Below, in pieces: positions 1 through 11,698 of a DNA stretch of 64,000 bases. This stretch comes from Pholis gunnellus (Eukaryota > Chordata > Actinopteri > Perciformes > Pholidae). The first letter of the stretch is position 1. The number at the start of each line of letters is the position of its first letter. The position numbers were made by a program, and so were the translations under genes. The DNA lies in NCBI GenBank assembly GCA_910591455.2, contig OU342804.1, positions 1,480,116-1,544,115 of the forward strand, read 5' to 3'. The notes beneath the pieces were generated by a model. That model made no database searches and had not been told where the DNA came from. It saw only the letters and a list, made by a program, of their open reading frames with translations.

Positions 1-1467
1 TGACTACGTAAAGCTTTTGATTAGTTTTTTTTTTCATATATTGAGTGCTCGTGTATCTTCTGTGCCCATTTAAATGAATGAGCTTTATATTAAATCCTTT
101 ATACATGTCTACAACTTTATATTAAATCCTTTATACATGTCTACAGCTTTATATTAAATCCTTTATACATGTCTACAGCTTTACATTAAATCCTTTATAC
201 ATGTCTACAGCTTTATATTAAATCCTTTATACATGTCTACAGCTTTATAGGTGGAAACACTTCAGCGAGGAAAACTCTGTGTCCGTGCAAACAGGAAACC
301 AGAAGGTTTTATACTAATTAACACTAAGAGGCTGATCAACCAGTTCTGCACAGGGTTATTATCTTAAAATCGTTAAGGCCTCGGATGGCCTAACCAACTC
401 TGCTGGATCCTTCACCACCTGTAATCATGGTGAAGTAATGCATTTGTGTCTTTTAAATGGGATTTTAATTTACAATAAAAGGGGAAATGTGCATTATATC
501 AACCTTGATGTCTTCATTACATAATAAGCAATGCTTTGTGTGTCTGTGGTATGTTGTGTATGTGTGCGACGTCATCATTCAAGGCTGACGTCAGCATGCT
601 AATGTAGGTGACGTGGGTGTATGTTAAGGAATAAATCAGTCCAACACATTCTGGGTTTTCCTCATAACTTTAGTCAAGTCCCAACACGGAACCAGACCAG
701 CCAAGACCAAGCTCTCCTCGTTCTCCTCTGTCATTACATAACCCCTTAACCTTCAACCACCTGAACGCTGACTAGTGGCGACATCTGCTGGCAGATCATC
801 AACTTAACATTACTGTAGATACTAAATATGTGTCCACACGATGAGCAGTTCAACATCATACTAAACTTATGCTTGCACATGCACGATTATGTTTAAACCT
901 GTGTCTACATCACACAATTTCACTCTGACACTAACTTGCTCATTGCTAAGATGTACAGCACAGTGGTGGGCCGTCAGGGCCAGCAAAGCCTTCTCTGCTG
1001 GCCTAGACACTGACAGAATCCCAAAGTTATAGCTATTTTATAATTCAATAATTTTTCTTAAATACACTACAGGTATTCTAAATATTTTTCCAATTATCTT
1101 ATCTTCTCATTGCACAGCTACTGTCTTCCTCAGTTGCTCTGCTTCCAGTGCAGCTTGTTTTAATTAGAGCTTTTATCCAATCAGATTTCACATCTGTGTC
1201 TCTAGGTAAGAAGAGAGGCCCCAGGCCTGCAGACTCTCAAATGAATCCATGTGCAGTTTAAGTAAATGGCGACGATATTGTTGATTGTCATAGTCTTCCA
1301 CCAAGTTGACATGTTGGGCGTATTTTTTGACGTGTCAGAGCTTCTAGCTGGCCTAAAACTACATTAGCATTAATGTGCAAATTGATTGTTTAGTGGGCTA
1401 GTGTGACTGTTGTGAAACTAGCAGAACTTTGTAGTAGTAAGAGTTAATAAAGATATGCACGTGACAT
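1..1467. repeat. Duplicated intergenic block, copy A
   Basis: This stretch matches 20,687-22,165 in the same orientation. In the downstream copy it begins 39 bases after the stop codon of the ZP gene, so copy A is most simply the 3' flank of a related gene ending just left of the window. By eye the first ~1.0 kb differs at about five bases, while ~1,040-1,467 differs at more than twenty positions including an indel. It holds five 32-bp tandem units and AATAAA-type signals. No coding sequence is recognised in it. Confidence 0.93.
82..247. repeat. 32-bp tandem repeat, five units
   Basis: Five head-to-tail units of about 32 bp (core TTATATTAAATCCTTTATAC) differ by only a base or two. The same array, with the same unit number and the same variant fourth unit, occurs at 20,768-20,933. 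The array therefore predates the block duplication or was homogenised with it. Confidence 0.95.
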
Positions 1468-1490
1468 TACATTTTTTGTGTTTTGGCATG
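961..1490. mobile_element. Possible hAT-type transposon 5' part
   Basis: A sharp repeat-like start (CAGTGGTGGGCCGTCAGGGC) resembles hAT terminal sequences that begin CAG, and the same start lies near 21,645 in the duplicated copy. A hAT transposase dimerisation remnant lies on the same strand at about 5,433-5,572, so 961-5,600 may be a degraded hAT copy later filled with other repeats. No matching 3' terminal inverted repeat was found, so the assignment is tentative. Confidence 0.4.
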
Positions 1491-1582
1491 TTTGGCGGTG
1501 AATAGTATATAGGATACCCCTCGGCGCGTGCACGTTTGGTGAACAATTTTGCGCGTGCCCGCGAGAAAGTGTGCATGAGGAG

Positions 1583-2791
1583 TAGGGTTGGGTACCGAAA
1601 CCCGGTGCCAATATGGAACCGGTACCTATACGACCGATACCTACCGGACTGAAACGCAACACAGATTTCGGTGCTTCTTTTCGGTGCCTGAGCCGATTGA
1701 AATACTTTTTTTAACACTACTCTGATGACTCCGTCCTGGCAGCAGGTAACGATAGCTACCGTTTGTATAGCTACAGCAGCTAGCTTGCCATCAACCTTTT
1801 AACAGAGAAAATGCCGAAAGGTAAACGGTCAAAAGTGTGGCTGTTTTTATTTTGAAAGTCCGTTGCTCACTGGCAGCGGTGGAGGAATGGAGACTACTGG
1901 ACATCGCTGCGGTAAAGTCAGCAGACACTCAGGTCTCCGTGGTCAACTCAGCAGACACTTAGATGTTAGTGACCTATACGCTGAAATTCACGGTAAACGC
2001 ATTCAAACGGCACAGATCGGGAGCGAGCGAAGGACTTTGAAAGTTAGCGGAAAGATTTAATGTGAGACAACATCCGGTTTCTTCAGAGGAACATCCGGTT
2101 TTCAGAACAAGATGCCAACAAAGTATGAATTAAATTCACATTAAGTATAAAACATGCTACCTGCATCTCGTGAGTTAAAGGGAAAATACACCTACATTGT
2201 GCGTAAGTGTGTCTTTATTCTTTGATCGCTGGGTAACCATCATCACCTCTGAGTTACAGCATTATATTGATGAACAGTAGGGCTGCATTCACATGCTCTG
2301 TCATGAAGACGACACACATTTAGATGAAACGTGCTGAAACATTGTATTCCTGTTGCACAGCAGTGGAACGTTTCACATGAAGTCACACACTGAGCACAGA
2401 TAGTGAAGAGATATAACTGCTACTGTGTAAAGGGAATACTGCTGTTAAAAAGAACCTTATTTGTTTAAAGTGTTTGCAAACCAAATGTTATTGCACTTTT
2501 GTTCATATAGCAGTACTTTTAAAATAAAAGTGCACAATACACTACCTTTGAATTAATTATTGAACTTTGCCATAACAATGAGATTAATCTAAAAAATTCC
2601 ATGCGATTAAAAATTGTAATCGTTGCCCAGCACTAATATGTATAGTATACTTTAAACAGTTAAATATATTGTTAAATTTGACTTGGCAATAAAAAAAGTA
2701 TCGGTTCAGGCACCGTTTAGGCACCGGTATCGTTTAAAAAGTATCGTTTTAGCACCGGTATCGGAAAAAACCCAAACGATACCCATCCCTA
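1583..2791. mobile_element. Non-autonomous hAT element with 8-bp target duplication
   Basis: The ends are TAGGGTTGGGTACCG on the left and, read on the other strand, TAGGGATGGGTATCG on the right. Perfect 8-bp direct repeats ATGAGGAG flank it (1,575-1,582 and 2,792-2,799). Eight-base target duplications with TAGGG-type ends are typical of hAT transposons. Near 1,811 a short ORF starts MPKGKRSKVW, resembling the start of a BED zinc finger of a hAT transposase, but it is soon interrupted. It is inserted in the left arm of the palindrome and so is younger than it. Confidence 0.88.
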
Positions 2792-3475
2792 ATGAGGAGT
2801 GTGCATTTTTTAAATTTATTTATTTTTTATTTGACTTTGCATAATCGTCTGAAAACTGAACTTTTTAGCACATGCAATGAGAGTGCATGTGTCCGTAGAG
2901 GTTTTGAATAGGTGTGTGTGTGAAACTTATTTACTCATGCTGTAGAGGCATAGGGTGTCTCCTTTAGAGGAGGGTGCAAGGAGGGGAGGGAGGGGTGAAA
3001 ACTGAACTTTTTTGCGCATGCATGAGTGCATGTGTCCGTGGAGGTAGGTGTGTGTGTGTGTGTACTTGCGTACCTATCCAACAGTGGGCTTAGGCGTCGT
3101 TACACAGCCACTAACAGGGGACGGAGTAACAAATAGGGGACATTTTTGAGGTCCTCTGAAGGTCATGCCTTAAATCAAGCTAAAATCATGTCCAAACCCC
3201 TCTGGTAGATTTTTTAAACTTTAGCCAAGTGGGGACTTGCGCGTGTGTGAGTGTTAAAGTCCATGCGCAGCACTGATCATGCAGGCTGGGGAGGGGATTT
3301 TAACGACTCATTCACACACGTCGTTTTAAACACTCCATTGTGTGAATGGCTTGCAGCTCCAAGCCTGTCAGACTGTAGAGGGGCTAACAGGCCACATAGT
3401 GAAGATACCAGTCTCTTGAAACATGTTTTGTTTTAGAAAAATGGTAACAAAATAATCAACTTTAGTGGATACCTT

Positions 3476-4667
3476 AAGTTTTATTTTTGGCACTGTATTT
3501 ATTTAAATCGCTACCCAGAAAGCAGGAAAGCAACGTGTATTTTAGAATCTAAAAGAATGGAAGAAAATACAAAAACAACCATTGTTAAATTAAGAATATA
3601 ATACTTAAGTACCTAAATACTTAATAAGATTCTTTCTTTTAAACTGTAATACACGTAATTGCAAAACATACTGCAAAAATGTCAAAGTGGCCAACAATTC
3701 CAAAAGGCACCAAAACTCCTGTGAACCTTCTGTGAGGAGCCCAACATGTATACACAATCCTGACCAGCTATCTAGACAGTGATTGAGTGCTATTGAGACA
3801 CAAATGTGCAGTTCATTTCCGCCTTCTGGTTCTCATTTTTTTTTAAATTATCTAAGAATATATTACACATGATACACTGTCTTGACCCTATGACAATTTG
3901 ATTTAAAATGATAATTTATACAATAAGGGATGAAAAGCATGATAACTTGGGTGCCTTTGTGAATGTATATGAAACAATCAGTATTTTTGTTGTTTGAAAT
4001 CCAGTGCTTGTAAAAACTGTCCGTGGGCAAGTCCAAGTAAAAACTGTTCAAGTGCAGTCTAATAATACATTTTTTTTCCCAGTAATTTATTAAAAGTGAA
4101 AAGAAAGGATCCAAATGGGACCATTTTATTCCTAATTTCATCCTTTTTTTTTCCTCTTTTAGATTTTGAAGTTCTCATTACTTCCTTGCCTTCTGGGTAA
4201 CGCTTCATTTTAATAGTGTTGAGATTGAAAATTGTTACGCCATCCACTACAGCTGTGCCTTTATGTATATTTTTTCAAAAACACAACATGTTTGAAGAAT
4301 AATATAGAATTATTTAGTTTAGATATTTTTTTTTCACAAGTACTATTAATTTAGCTTATTTCTTTTCATACGTGGAGTTTTAATGTCACTCCATGCTATC
4401 TAAGAGGGAACTTGTGTCATTATTTACCAACCAACGGTGGACCTCTGTCATTCCATACAGTAATGTGAATCCACAAACAAACTGCATTCCCATAGGCGTA
4501 GACTACGCACACTAGTATATTGAAAAGTTGATTTACATCCAGTGCTTGTGTAAACTGGTCAGGCAAGTATTTTGGAAAGGCTGATGACAAATCAGTTGTT
4601 AGTGAACTAAAACTGAAAAGAAAGAATCTTATTAAGTATTTAGGTACTTAAATTAATACAGTGCCAA
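3476..4667. other. Centre of the palindrome, no gene seen
   Basis: AT-rich DNA between the palindrome arms. Only short ORFs are present (for example 3,863-4,141 on the minus strand, 92 codons) and they resemble no family I know. It carries an inner inverted pair and two partial copies of a segment containing CCAGTGCTTGTRTAAACTG (about 4,003 and 4,540). Confidence 0.6.
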
Positions 4668-5432
4668 AAATAAAACTTCCACTAAAGTTGATTATTTTGT
4701 TACCATTTTTCTAAAACAAAACATGTTTCAAGAGACTGGTGTCTTCACTATGTGGCCTGTTAGCCCCTCTACAGTCTGAAAGACAGGCTTGGGGCTGCAA
4801 GCCATTCACACAATGGAGGAGTGTTTAAAACGACGTGTGTGAATGAGTCGTTAAAATCCCCTCCCCATTCTGCATGATCAGTGCTGCACATGGACTTTAC
4901 ACTCACACACGTGCAAGTCCCCACTTGGCTAACATTTAAAAAATCTACCAGAGGGTTTTGGACATGATTTTAGCTTGATTTAAGGCATGACCATCAGGGG
5001 ACTTCAAAAATGTCCCCTATTTGTTACTCCGTCCCCTGTTAGTGGCTGTGTAACGACGCCTACGCCCACTGTTGGATAGGTAGGCAAGTACGCACACACA
5101 CACACATACCTACCTCCACGGACACATGCACTCTCATGCATGCGCAAAAAAGTTCAGTTTTCACCCCTCCCTTCCCTCCTTGCACCCTCCTCTAAAGGAG
5201 ACACCCTATGCCTCTCTACAGCATGAGTAAATAAGTTTCACACACACAAATATTCACACCTCTACGGACACATGCAGAAAAAAAGTTCAGTTTTCAGATG
5301 ATTATGCAAATTCGAAAAAATAAAAAAAGGAAAAAAATAAAAAATGCACACTCCTCATGCACACTTTCTCGCAGGCACGCGCAAAATTGTTCACCAAACG
5401 TGCACGCGCCGAGGGGTACCCTATATACTACT

Positions 5433-5572
5433 GCGATGACAATCCCAATATCGGTTGCCTCTGTGGAGCGGACATTTTCAGCCTCAAACGCATTAAAACT
5501 TATTCAAGTAATACAACTGGGGAGGCTCGACTGTCATCACTGATGTCTAGAAGAACCTTTTACTGGAACTGA
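5433..5572 (+). pseudogene. hAT transposase C-terminal (dimerisation) remnant
   Basis: One frame reads IPISVASVERTFSA and, after a one-base frameshift, the next reads LKRIKTYSSNTTGEARLSSL. Together these match the conserved C-terminal dimerisation motif of hAT transposases (S-x-x-ERxFS-xLKxIKT, then a GxxRLxxL motif). The frameshift and the lack of upstream transposase sequence show that it is dead. It directly follows the right palindrome arm. Confidence 0.75.
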
Positions 5573-5740
5573 ACCGATGTTCTGTACAACCGCGTCATTA
5601 AACTCTTTGTTATGAAAGAAAGGAGGATGTACTTTGTCTGTAAGTGAACAGCAGCTTTAGTGAGTGAACTGCTTTTGTTTTTACATCTGCAGTAGCGTAA
5701 CTACTGTGTTAAATTTTCTATCATGTCGTTTTGATGATAG

Positions 5741-6066
5741 TGTAGCGACCCTGTACACTACAGTAAGAGCTGGTAGTAGAGGGGTCAGGCTGTCACCTCC
5801 CTCTCTCTGGCCAATCATGGGACGCACTCGTTAGTCAAGGTGCGTGCCTGTGATTGGTAGAGAAGAGGGGAGGAGGGGCTTACCTGTTCTGTGTCGGGAG
5901 CTAGTCAGGTTCGTTAGACCGGAACCAACGAAGAAGAGAGTTGATGAAACAGTGTACGAAGACCGATAATGTTCGCTGGAGTTGCTCAACACTATTGATG
6001 GCGGTTTCTGATAAACAAGTCTTGCAAGTACTTCACTCTGTCTCCGACTCGTAAGTGGAACACTAC
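5741..6066. mobile_element. Putative solo LTR
   Basis: A 326-bp segment begins TGTAGCGACC and ends GGAACACTACA, giving the TG...CA termini and short inverted ends (TGTAG/CTACA) of LTR retroelements. It includes ATTGG boxes. No internal retroelement genes adjoin it and I could not confirm a matching short target duplication, so a diverged solo LTR is the best reading, not a certain one. Confidence 0.42.
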
Positions 6067-6129
6067 AGTATGTTGAAAATAGACTTTAAAAGGTCTCCGT
6101 GGATCGTGGTTTTATATGGACCCTGGTCT

Positions 6130-6550
6130 TGCCTCCTGCCGTGGTCCTGCTGACACACACTACTATCTTTATTATTAGTAGTCACATTACTGCTTCCGTT
6201 ATCATTGTTATTCTACTGTACCCACTTCTGCTGTCATTACTAGTAATCCTAATGTTTCCATCATTATTATACTCACTACTCATTATATGAATCATTTCTG
6301 TCGTATGCATTGAATGTGTTGTAACTCTGTAATGTTCATTCTGTACACATGACATCTATCACACTTCATCCTGATAGAGGGATCCTCCTCTGTTGCTCTC
6401 CCTAAGGTCTCCTCCTCTTTTCTCCCGTTAAAGGGTTTTTGGGAGTTCTTCCTGTTCTGATGTGAGGGTCCCGGGACAGAGGATGTTGTATGTGTACAAA
6501 TTGTAAAGCAAATTTGTGATTTTGGGTTATACAAAATAAATTGAAATCGA
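6130..6550 (+). mobile_element. Teleost LINE/SINE-type 3' tail
   Basis: The segment runs through ATTGAATGTGTTGTAACTC, GTTAAAGGGTTTTTGGGAG and GGGACAGAGGATGT to TATACAAAATAAATTGAAAT. I recognise this order as the 3' tail of a very common teleost retrotransposed repeat. It ends in an A/T-rich tail with an AATAAA, as expected for a retroposed copy. No ORF is retained. Confidence 0.6.
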
Positions 6551-6716
6551 AATTAAAAGTTGATTTATATAATGTTTTAAAAAGTCATAGTATATTATGT
6601 CGAAAAAAATCATTAAAACAGTCATAGTATGCTATCCTGATGACTTTTCTTTCAACATACTATACTATGACTTTAAGACTTTAAGACCTAATGAAGTCAA
6701 AGTCATAAAAAAGTAG

Positions 6717-7118
6717 CGTATGGAGATAAATCCAGGTCAAAAGTTTTGATCATTTGAAAAAAAAATGTGAACCTGAAAATTCAAGTTGTGGTCTTTTAAA
6801 AAATACAGCAACGTATCCAAAATAAAAAGAGGTGAATGAAAAGTTTTTTTGGGTTGAATATAATTTTGATTCAGTTCTGGAATTTTTTTTTCTTCATTTT
6901 TCACTTTCATATATATTTTGATATTTGAGTTCTTATATTTTTAACTTTCAGATTTTATATTTTCAGATTCAAATTTTTCGGTTTCAAATCTTTTTTTCAG
7001 TTCAGACTTTTTACCTAGCGTGGGGGGCGTGGCATCAACTGAGAGGGGCGTGTCATCATGAGTGACAGCATAACAAAGAAGGCTGAGGACCGTCCTCAAC
7101 CACGTTGCCTTCAGGTAA
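6717..7118. repeat. Dispersed repeat, copy 1 (foldback-arm family)
   Basis: This matches 23,183-23,606 in the same orientation and 24,242-24,650 in reverse. Shared landmarks are TCCAGGTCAAAAGTTTTGAT, an A/T-rich middle, GGGGGGCGTGGCATCAACTG and GAGGACCGTCCTCAACCAC. In the duplicated block the 23.18 kb copy occupies the matching position, so this copy is part of the duplicated unit. Confidence 0.9.
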
Positions 7119-8868
7119 CACATGACTGTGAACAGAGCGTAGTATCCTCGCGATGGCGTCCACGAGAAAGGGCTCAAAATGTGTCAGAGGCACTTCCTGT
7201 TGCAAGATCAGCTGCCGCGGCAAGTTGTGCCGCTGTGTGTGAGAGGAGCCGCGGCAGTTTAGCCTTTACCTGTCGTTATTTGACAATATGTGACAAAGCA
7301 TTAAGGTCCTTGGAGGTATGACTGTTGGTAGTTGTAATTAGTTTAGTAAAGAAATGCCGAATTGTAATAGTATGGCTACTCGTTTTTATTAAGCTAAGCT
7401 AATGTAGGCTAAAATCAGTCTGAAGCAAAGTCCATGGAAATACAACTAATAGTAGCGGACCAAAGTGGTGGACTGTCCCATTGATCGGCATTGCCGTCCC
7501 ATCACCATCAACTTAACTGGCTAGTAATGCTGACCAGCCAGTAGAGTACATGCTAATAATAAGCTTAATTGTCTAAAATACGTATATTATTACATTGGCT
7601 TTAATGTGATCGTATTACATGACAATAACTTGCTTACAGTAAGAGCCCGAACAATGTTTCTTTGTCTGACGGTGATATGTGATGCTTGCTCTATCACATG
7701 CTTTCAGTTTACTGAGTTTACTGATCTCGGCAGTAAACAAGGCAGCACAAATCTTGGCCAGTGCTTCAGAAACTAAAGAGATGATTTTAATTTCATATGT
7801 TTTGGGTTCAAATGTTCCTTTTTTTACTCTTGCTGAAGTTAGAATCAAGTTATTCATCTCGTAGTTCAAAGAAACCTGGTGAGTCCAACAATTTTGTTAA
7901 CATGGTTCCATAACGAAAATGAAATTACAGCTTTTAGAAAAACATCTTGAGCTCCGTGACGAAGATAAAGATCAGTCAATCACGGTATGTTTCACTGAGC
8001 TTTTGGCATTAAATGAATGCAACACATTGTGTTGTTTTCTCTGTTGAAGCCTTTCTTGTTTTTAAAAAAACTGAAAAACTTGCATATCAATCATTTTTTC
8101 CTTTGATACGTCTTTAAAACGCTTCTTTTGACGGTGTGGTCCTTGCTAGTAAAGGGACATTCTGAGTGTCATGTTGCTTTGTGTCATTACAGTTAAACGT
8201 ACAGATTGTGATATAATTCATAATTCATTCACCATTTGTTGAGACCGGGCCGCATGTCATGTTGATACATAGTGACTTTCACACAGTGGTTTGTGGACTT
8301 CACCCACTCATGCAGCTGATGGAGATCTACAAGATGTCTTTTTCAAAATAAAATCTAAATTCACCATCTGTCAGTAAAGTTGCAGTTTGAAGTGAAGATA
8401 GCGATACAGTTTGTCATTGTCGTGCTCTTTTCTTATCTCTAATCATTTATACTGGAACAGTATGTGAAAAGAATGTGACGAGCAAGAATGTCCTGAAGTT
8501 CACTGACAGCCGTAGACTTACGGGAACACGAACCTGAAAGTCTTTCATAAAGTGTCACAGTGGGTGTGACAGTGTGTGTGTGTGTGTGTGTGTGTGGGGG
8601 GGCACTGGTGGAGCAATCAACAATAAAATGAAAATACTTCTTTTAAACGCCTTTGAATATTACTTTTCGTGACACAAGATAAGAACGTGCTGATGAAGGA
8701 TCTGATTGATCGCCTGTTCTCGGCTGTTTGTGCATTAGTGCAATGACTTGCTTCTTGACCCTGTTTATTATCAGGTGAAGGTCAACACGCCATATTCACA
8801 TTCTGTTACCTCCGAGGTTTGAAACACACATTTAGTGTAAATGTCAAATTGATTAAAGACATAAAAAA

Positions 8869-8870
8869 GA

Positions 8871-8927
<57 letters not shown>

Positions 8928-8940
8928 CGAGAGAGAGGGA
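8869..8940. repeat. (GA)n microsatellite
   Basis: A nearly pure GA dinucleotide run of about 70 bases, preceded by AAGAAAGAGAAAGA. Confidence 0.97.
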
Positions 8941-10067
8941 CTTACAGGTCTTGTTTGGTGTCACTTTAATATTAAATTATTTTAAATGATTTGTGTTGTG
9001 TATATGAATGTGTTAAAACAAGTTTACTAGTCAAAATATGTGAAGAACAAAAGGTCATATAAATATAAATCATCAAACTTAAGTGACTCATATATATAAA
9101 TAAACTTAAGTGATGGAACTTCCCTCATTCTTCAAAGCTACATCCATCTGCAGGTGAAAACTGGGTTGGATTGTGATCTGTAATCACTTCAGTGTTTGTT
9201 TAAAGAACATAGGTGAGGTTTCCAGTCAACAACACACTGTTACAGGAAACTAAACCTCCTGATTTATTATGTTTAGCTTCTGTCAAAGGCACATCTCCAA
9301 CAGCACATCTTTAATTCACCTACGACATATTTGTAGATTATTTCTACCGTGAGAGAGCTGCTAAATAACAATTGTTTTGTACGCTAAACACAGCTACCTT
9401 ATTATATTCAGAAATGATTTTACAGTTAGAGTCAAAAGAAGGAGATTATTCATTACTGTATAAACATCACATCATAATAATTACATTATTTATTTAGAAA
9501 ATGATGAGGGAATAAAACAAGACAAAGTTGCCCAATGTTGACACGACATTAGCAACACGTCCTGAGTCTTTTGACTCCAGAGAAGTGAGCATGAACATGA
9601 AGGATTATTTGAACAGGAAGTAAATATTGGACCCAAATTTCACAAACCACATGTCTTCCATACATTCTGACACTAAAATTGCATTTTTCAGACACAAGAA
9701 ATACAAAAGGAAAAAAAAATGAACTTTGTTTGAGACCTTTACTCTGACATACCTGCACATTCTGCCGGTCACAGTTGTTTTTATATGAACACACTTTCAT
9801 GCATTCTTCAAAACACTTAAACACTCCCACTAACAAAAGCACAAATCAGAACCATAACCACTTCACAACATGTGTTTCTTTCCTCTTGTGTTAATGTCAC
9901 ACTGACAAAATAAAAAGAAGACAAACAAACTAGTAAAGAACAGAATATATTGACGATTAGATGAGCGTCACCCTACTTATATCCAGACAATCACATGTTT
10001 CGCTTCTCACAGCTTTCAATGCACCAAAACAACACTTGATCCCTGATTAACCCCATCGGACTCAGTG

Positions 10068-10069
<2 letters not shown>

Positions 10070-10118
<49 letters not shown>
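10070..10118. repeat. (GT)n microsatellite
   Basis: A pure TG/GT run of about 49 bases. Confidence 0.97.
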
Positions 10119-10120
<2 letters not shown>

Positions 10121-10439
10121 TCCTTGTAGATTTAACTTGATAAACATCAGATGGGTGGTGTGTGTTTAACTCAGGTTTGTTACATGAAACCTTCCTTTCA
10201 CAATTTACAGAAATACCACTGGAGTGTAAATCCCTGTTATTAACTCTGTAACAATGAAGCTGCTCAAGTTCAAGTTATTTCATCCTCATGAACACAACAA
10301 TTACAGAGAAGCAGCTGCTGGCAGAGACGTTCTTAAATCTCAATAAAACACATTAAAAACACCTCATCTCTAACGTGAGAGCTTCTTCAGGGAGCACAGT
10401 AAAGCCATCACAGGGTTCCACAGAAACACAAACCAAGTG

Positions 10440-10618
10440 TACGGCGTCTCTACGTCTCTCTTCCCCAGTCCAGATATGGTCACTTCCTGTTCATTGGTTG
10501 CAAAAAACCAAGATGGCGACAGCCAAAATGGTGAAATCTGAGTTTCGAGACCGCAGTCCATAAACCAATGAGAGACGTAACAATGACTACGTCCACTTCT
10601 TATAAGCAGTCTGTGGTG
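10440..10618. repeat. Teleost dispersed DNA repeat
   Basis: Contains GGTCACTTCCTGTTCATTGG, AAGATGGCGACAGCCAAAAT and AACCAATGAGAGACGTAAC followed by CTTATAAGCAGTCTGTGG. I recognise this series as a short repeat scattered through many teleost genomes. Ends and target duplication were not resolved. Confidence 0.5.
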
Positions 10619-11512
10619 TAGATGTTCTGGTGTGAGTTACAGAGAGATGGAGATATGGGCTGCAGAGATGTCAGCCTTCTTTCCAATATAATGGGAATAG
10701 AGGACACACAGCTTACATTTGGAAAACTCAACAGCAAAGTCTCTGTGCAGAAATCAGTTACTCGAGATATTCCACAGTTCTTGTTGTGAGCAGAGTGTCA
10801 TGTTGTTCCTTTATATTGGAGAGAAGGCAGACATCTCTACGGACAATTTCTACAACACTGGGCAACTCACACCAAAACAATCTAGATTGATAAATAGCAC
10901 ACAGCTGAGAGGAAATATGTGTGTTTTAGGTTTTTGGGGTTAATTGTCTCTTTAGCACTAAAAGCAGCTGCTTACATGTACGTGATGCTGCTGAGAGGAA
11001 GACAGAAGCCAAACGCTTTGATTGCACGATATCATTCGTCTGTGATGAGAGATGTAGAGAATCTGGTTGTTTGGGTTGTTACAGGAAGAGGAAGGTGTAT
11101 TATTGTATTGTTGTACTGTTTGACCGTGTAGATGTGGAAATGGCCTAACGATCAATGCCAACTGAAAAAAAGGAAGCCAAAATAAAACTAATTTGAGCAT
11201 TTGTATGATGCTTTCCCCCCTGCATTAAGTTCTTTACAACCAGATTTAACAAACTTTGCAAAGTAATGTATTTACTTGCCTGTCAATGCAACCACGTCAG
11301 TTTAAAACTATCTCACACTGCAACAATCTTGTTTAAATTCCTTGCAAAGACAACAGTGTGCCAGCATGCTGGCATTAGCTATGTTTCATTTTCGTTGCAG
11401 GCGTTGACAATAGAACACGTTGTGAAACCAGTTTTGCAGCCTATTCTGGCACATCGGGTGCATTCCATGAAACTTGAAAGGACTGCCATCATCCGGTCAG
11501 CCTGCTAGAGCG

Positions 11513-11521
11513 TATATATAA
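11513..11521 (+). promoter_or_regulatory. TATA box of the ZP/mucin gene
   Basis: TATATATAA lies 61 bases before the start codon at 11,582, placing a transcription start near 11,543. A TATA-driven compact promoter fits a tissue-restricted gene, but the tissue cannot be read from the sequence. Confidence 0.65.
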
Positions 11522-11581
11522 TGATGCTGCAGGTGGATGTGAGTGGTAGAGAACCTCCAGACATACTGAGTTGAGGGCATC

Positions 11582-11698
11582 ATGGCTTCAGTGCTCCTGC
11601 TTCAGCTGCTCCTGGTCCCACTGGTGTCTGCGTCTCATTACTTTGGGGGAACCGTGACGTTCAGCGTCAAAGACAGAAACCCTGACGGATCATATCGG
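11582..11698 (+). CDS. ZP gene exon 1: signal peptide
   Basis: The ATG at 11,582 (context GGGCATCATGG) opens a 39-residue exon. Residues 1-17 form a Leu/Val-rich signal peptide (MASVLLLQLLLVPLVSA) with likely cleavage after VSA. The mature protein starts SHYFGGTVTF. The donor GTGAGA follows directly. Confidence 0.9.

Larger units (their letters stand above)
1500..5433. repeat. Large imperfect palindrome
   Basis: Sequence at about 1,500-1,582 and 2,801-3,475 is the reverse complement of 5,433-4,668. Both arms include a GC-rich stretch (CGAGGGG, GCGCGTGCACG), a CA/GT run, an A-rich run and TTAAAACGACGTGTGTGAAT. The left arm is split by a hAT element at 1,583-2,791. The ~1.2 kb centre carries a further short inverted pair (about 3,590-3,645 with 4,615-4,655). 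Only the right-arm sequence recurs at 22,166-22,590. It looks like a foldback element; its family is not recognised. Confidence 0.9.
7119..11500. other. Intergenic DNA before the ZP gene
   Basis: About 4.4 kb with no convincing gene. It contains a GT run at about 8,573-8,595, a GA run at 8,869-8,940, a GT run at 10,070-10,118 and a teleost DNA repeat near 10,440-10,618. The longest ORFs (up to ~97 codons) are unconserved in appearance and lack splice or domain support. Confidence 0.7.

Noticed and set aside
6941..7321. Opposed short ORFs (78 and 87 codons)
   Set aside because: Both lie in or beside the dispersed repeat present three times in the window and carry no recognisable motif.
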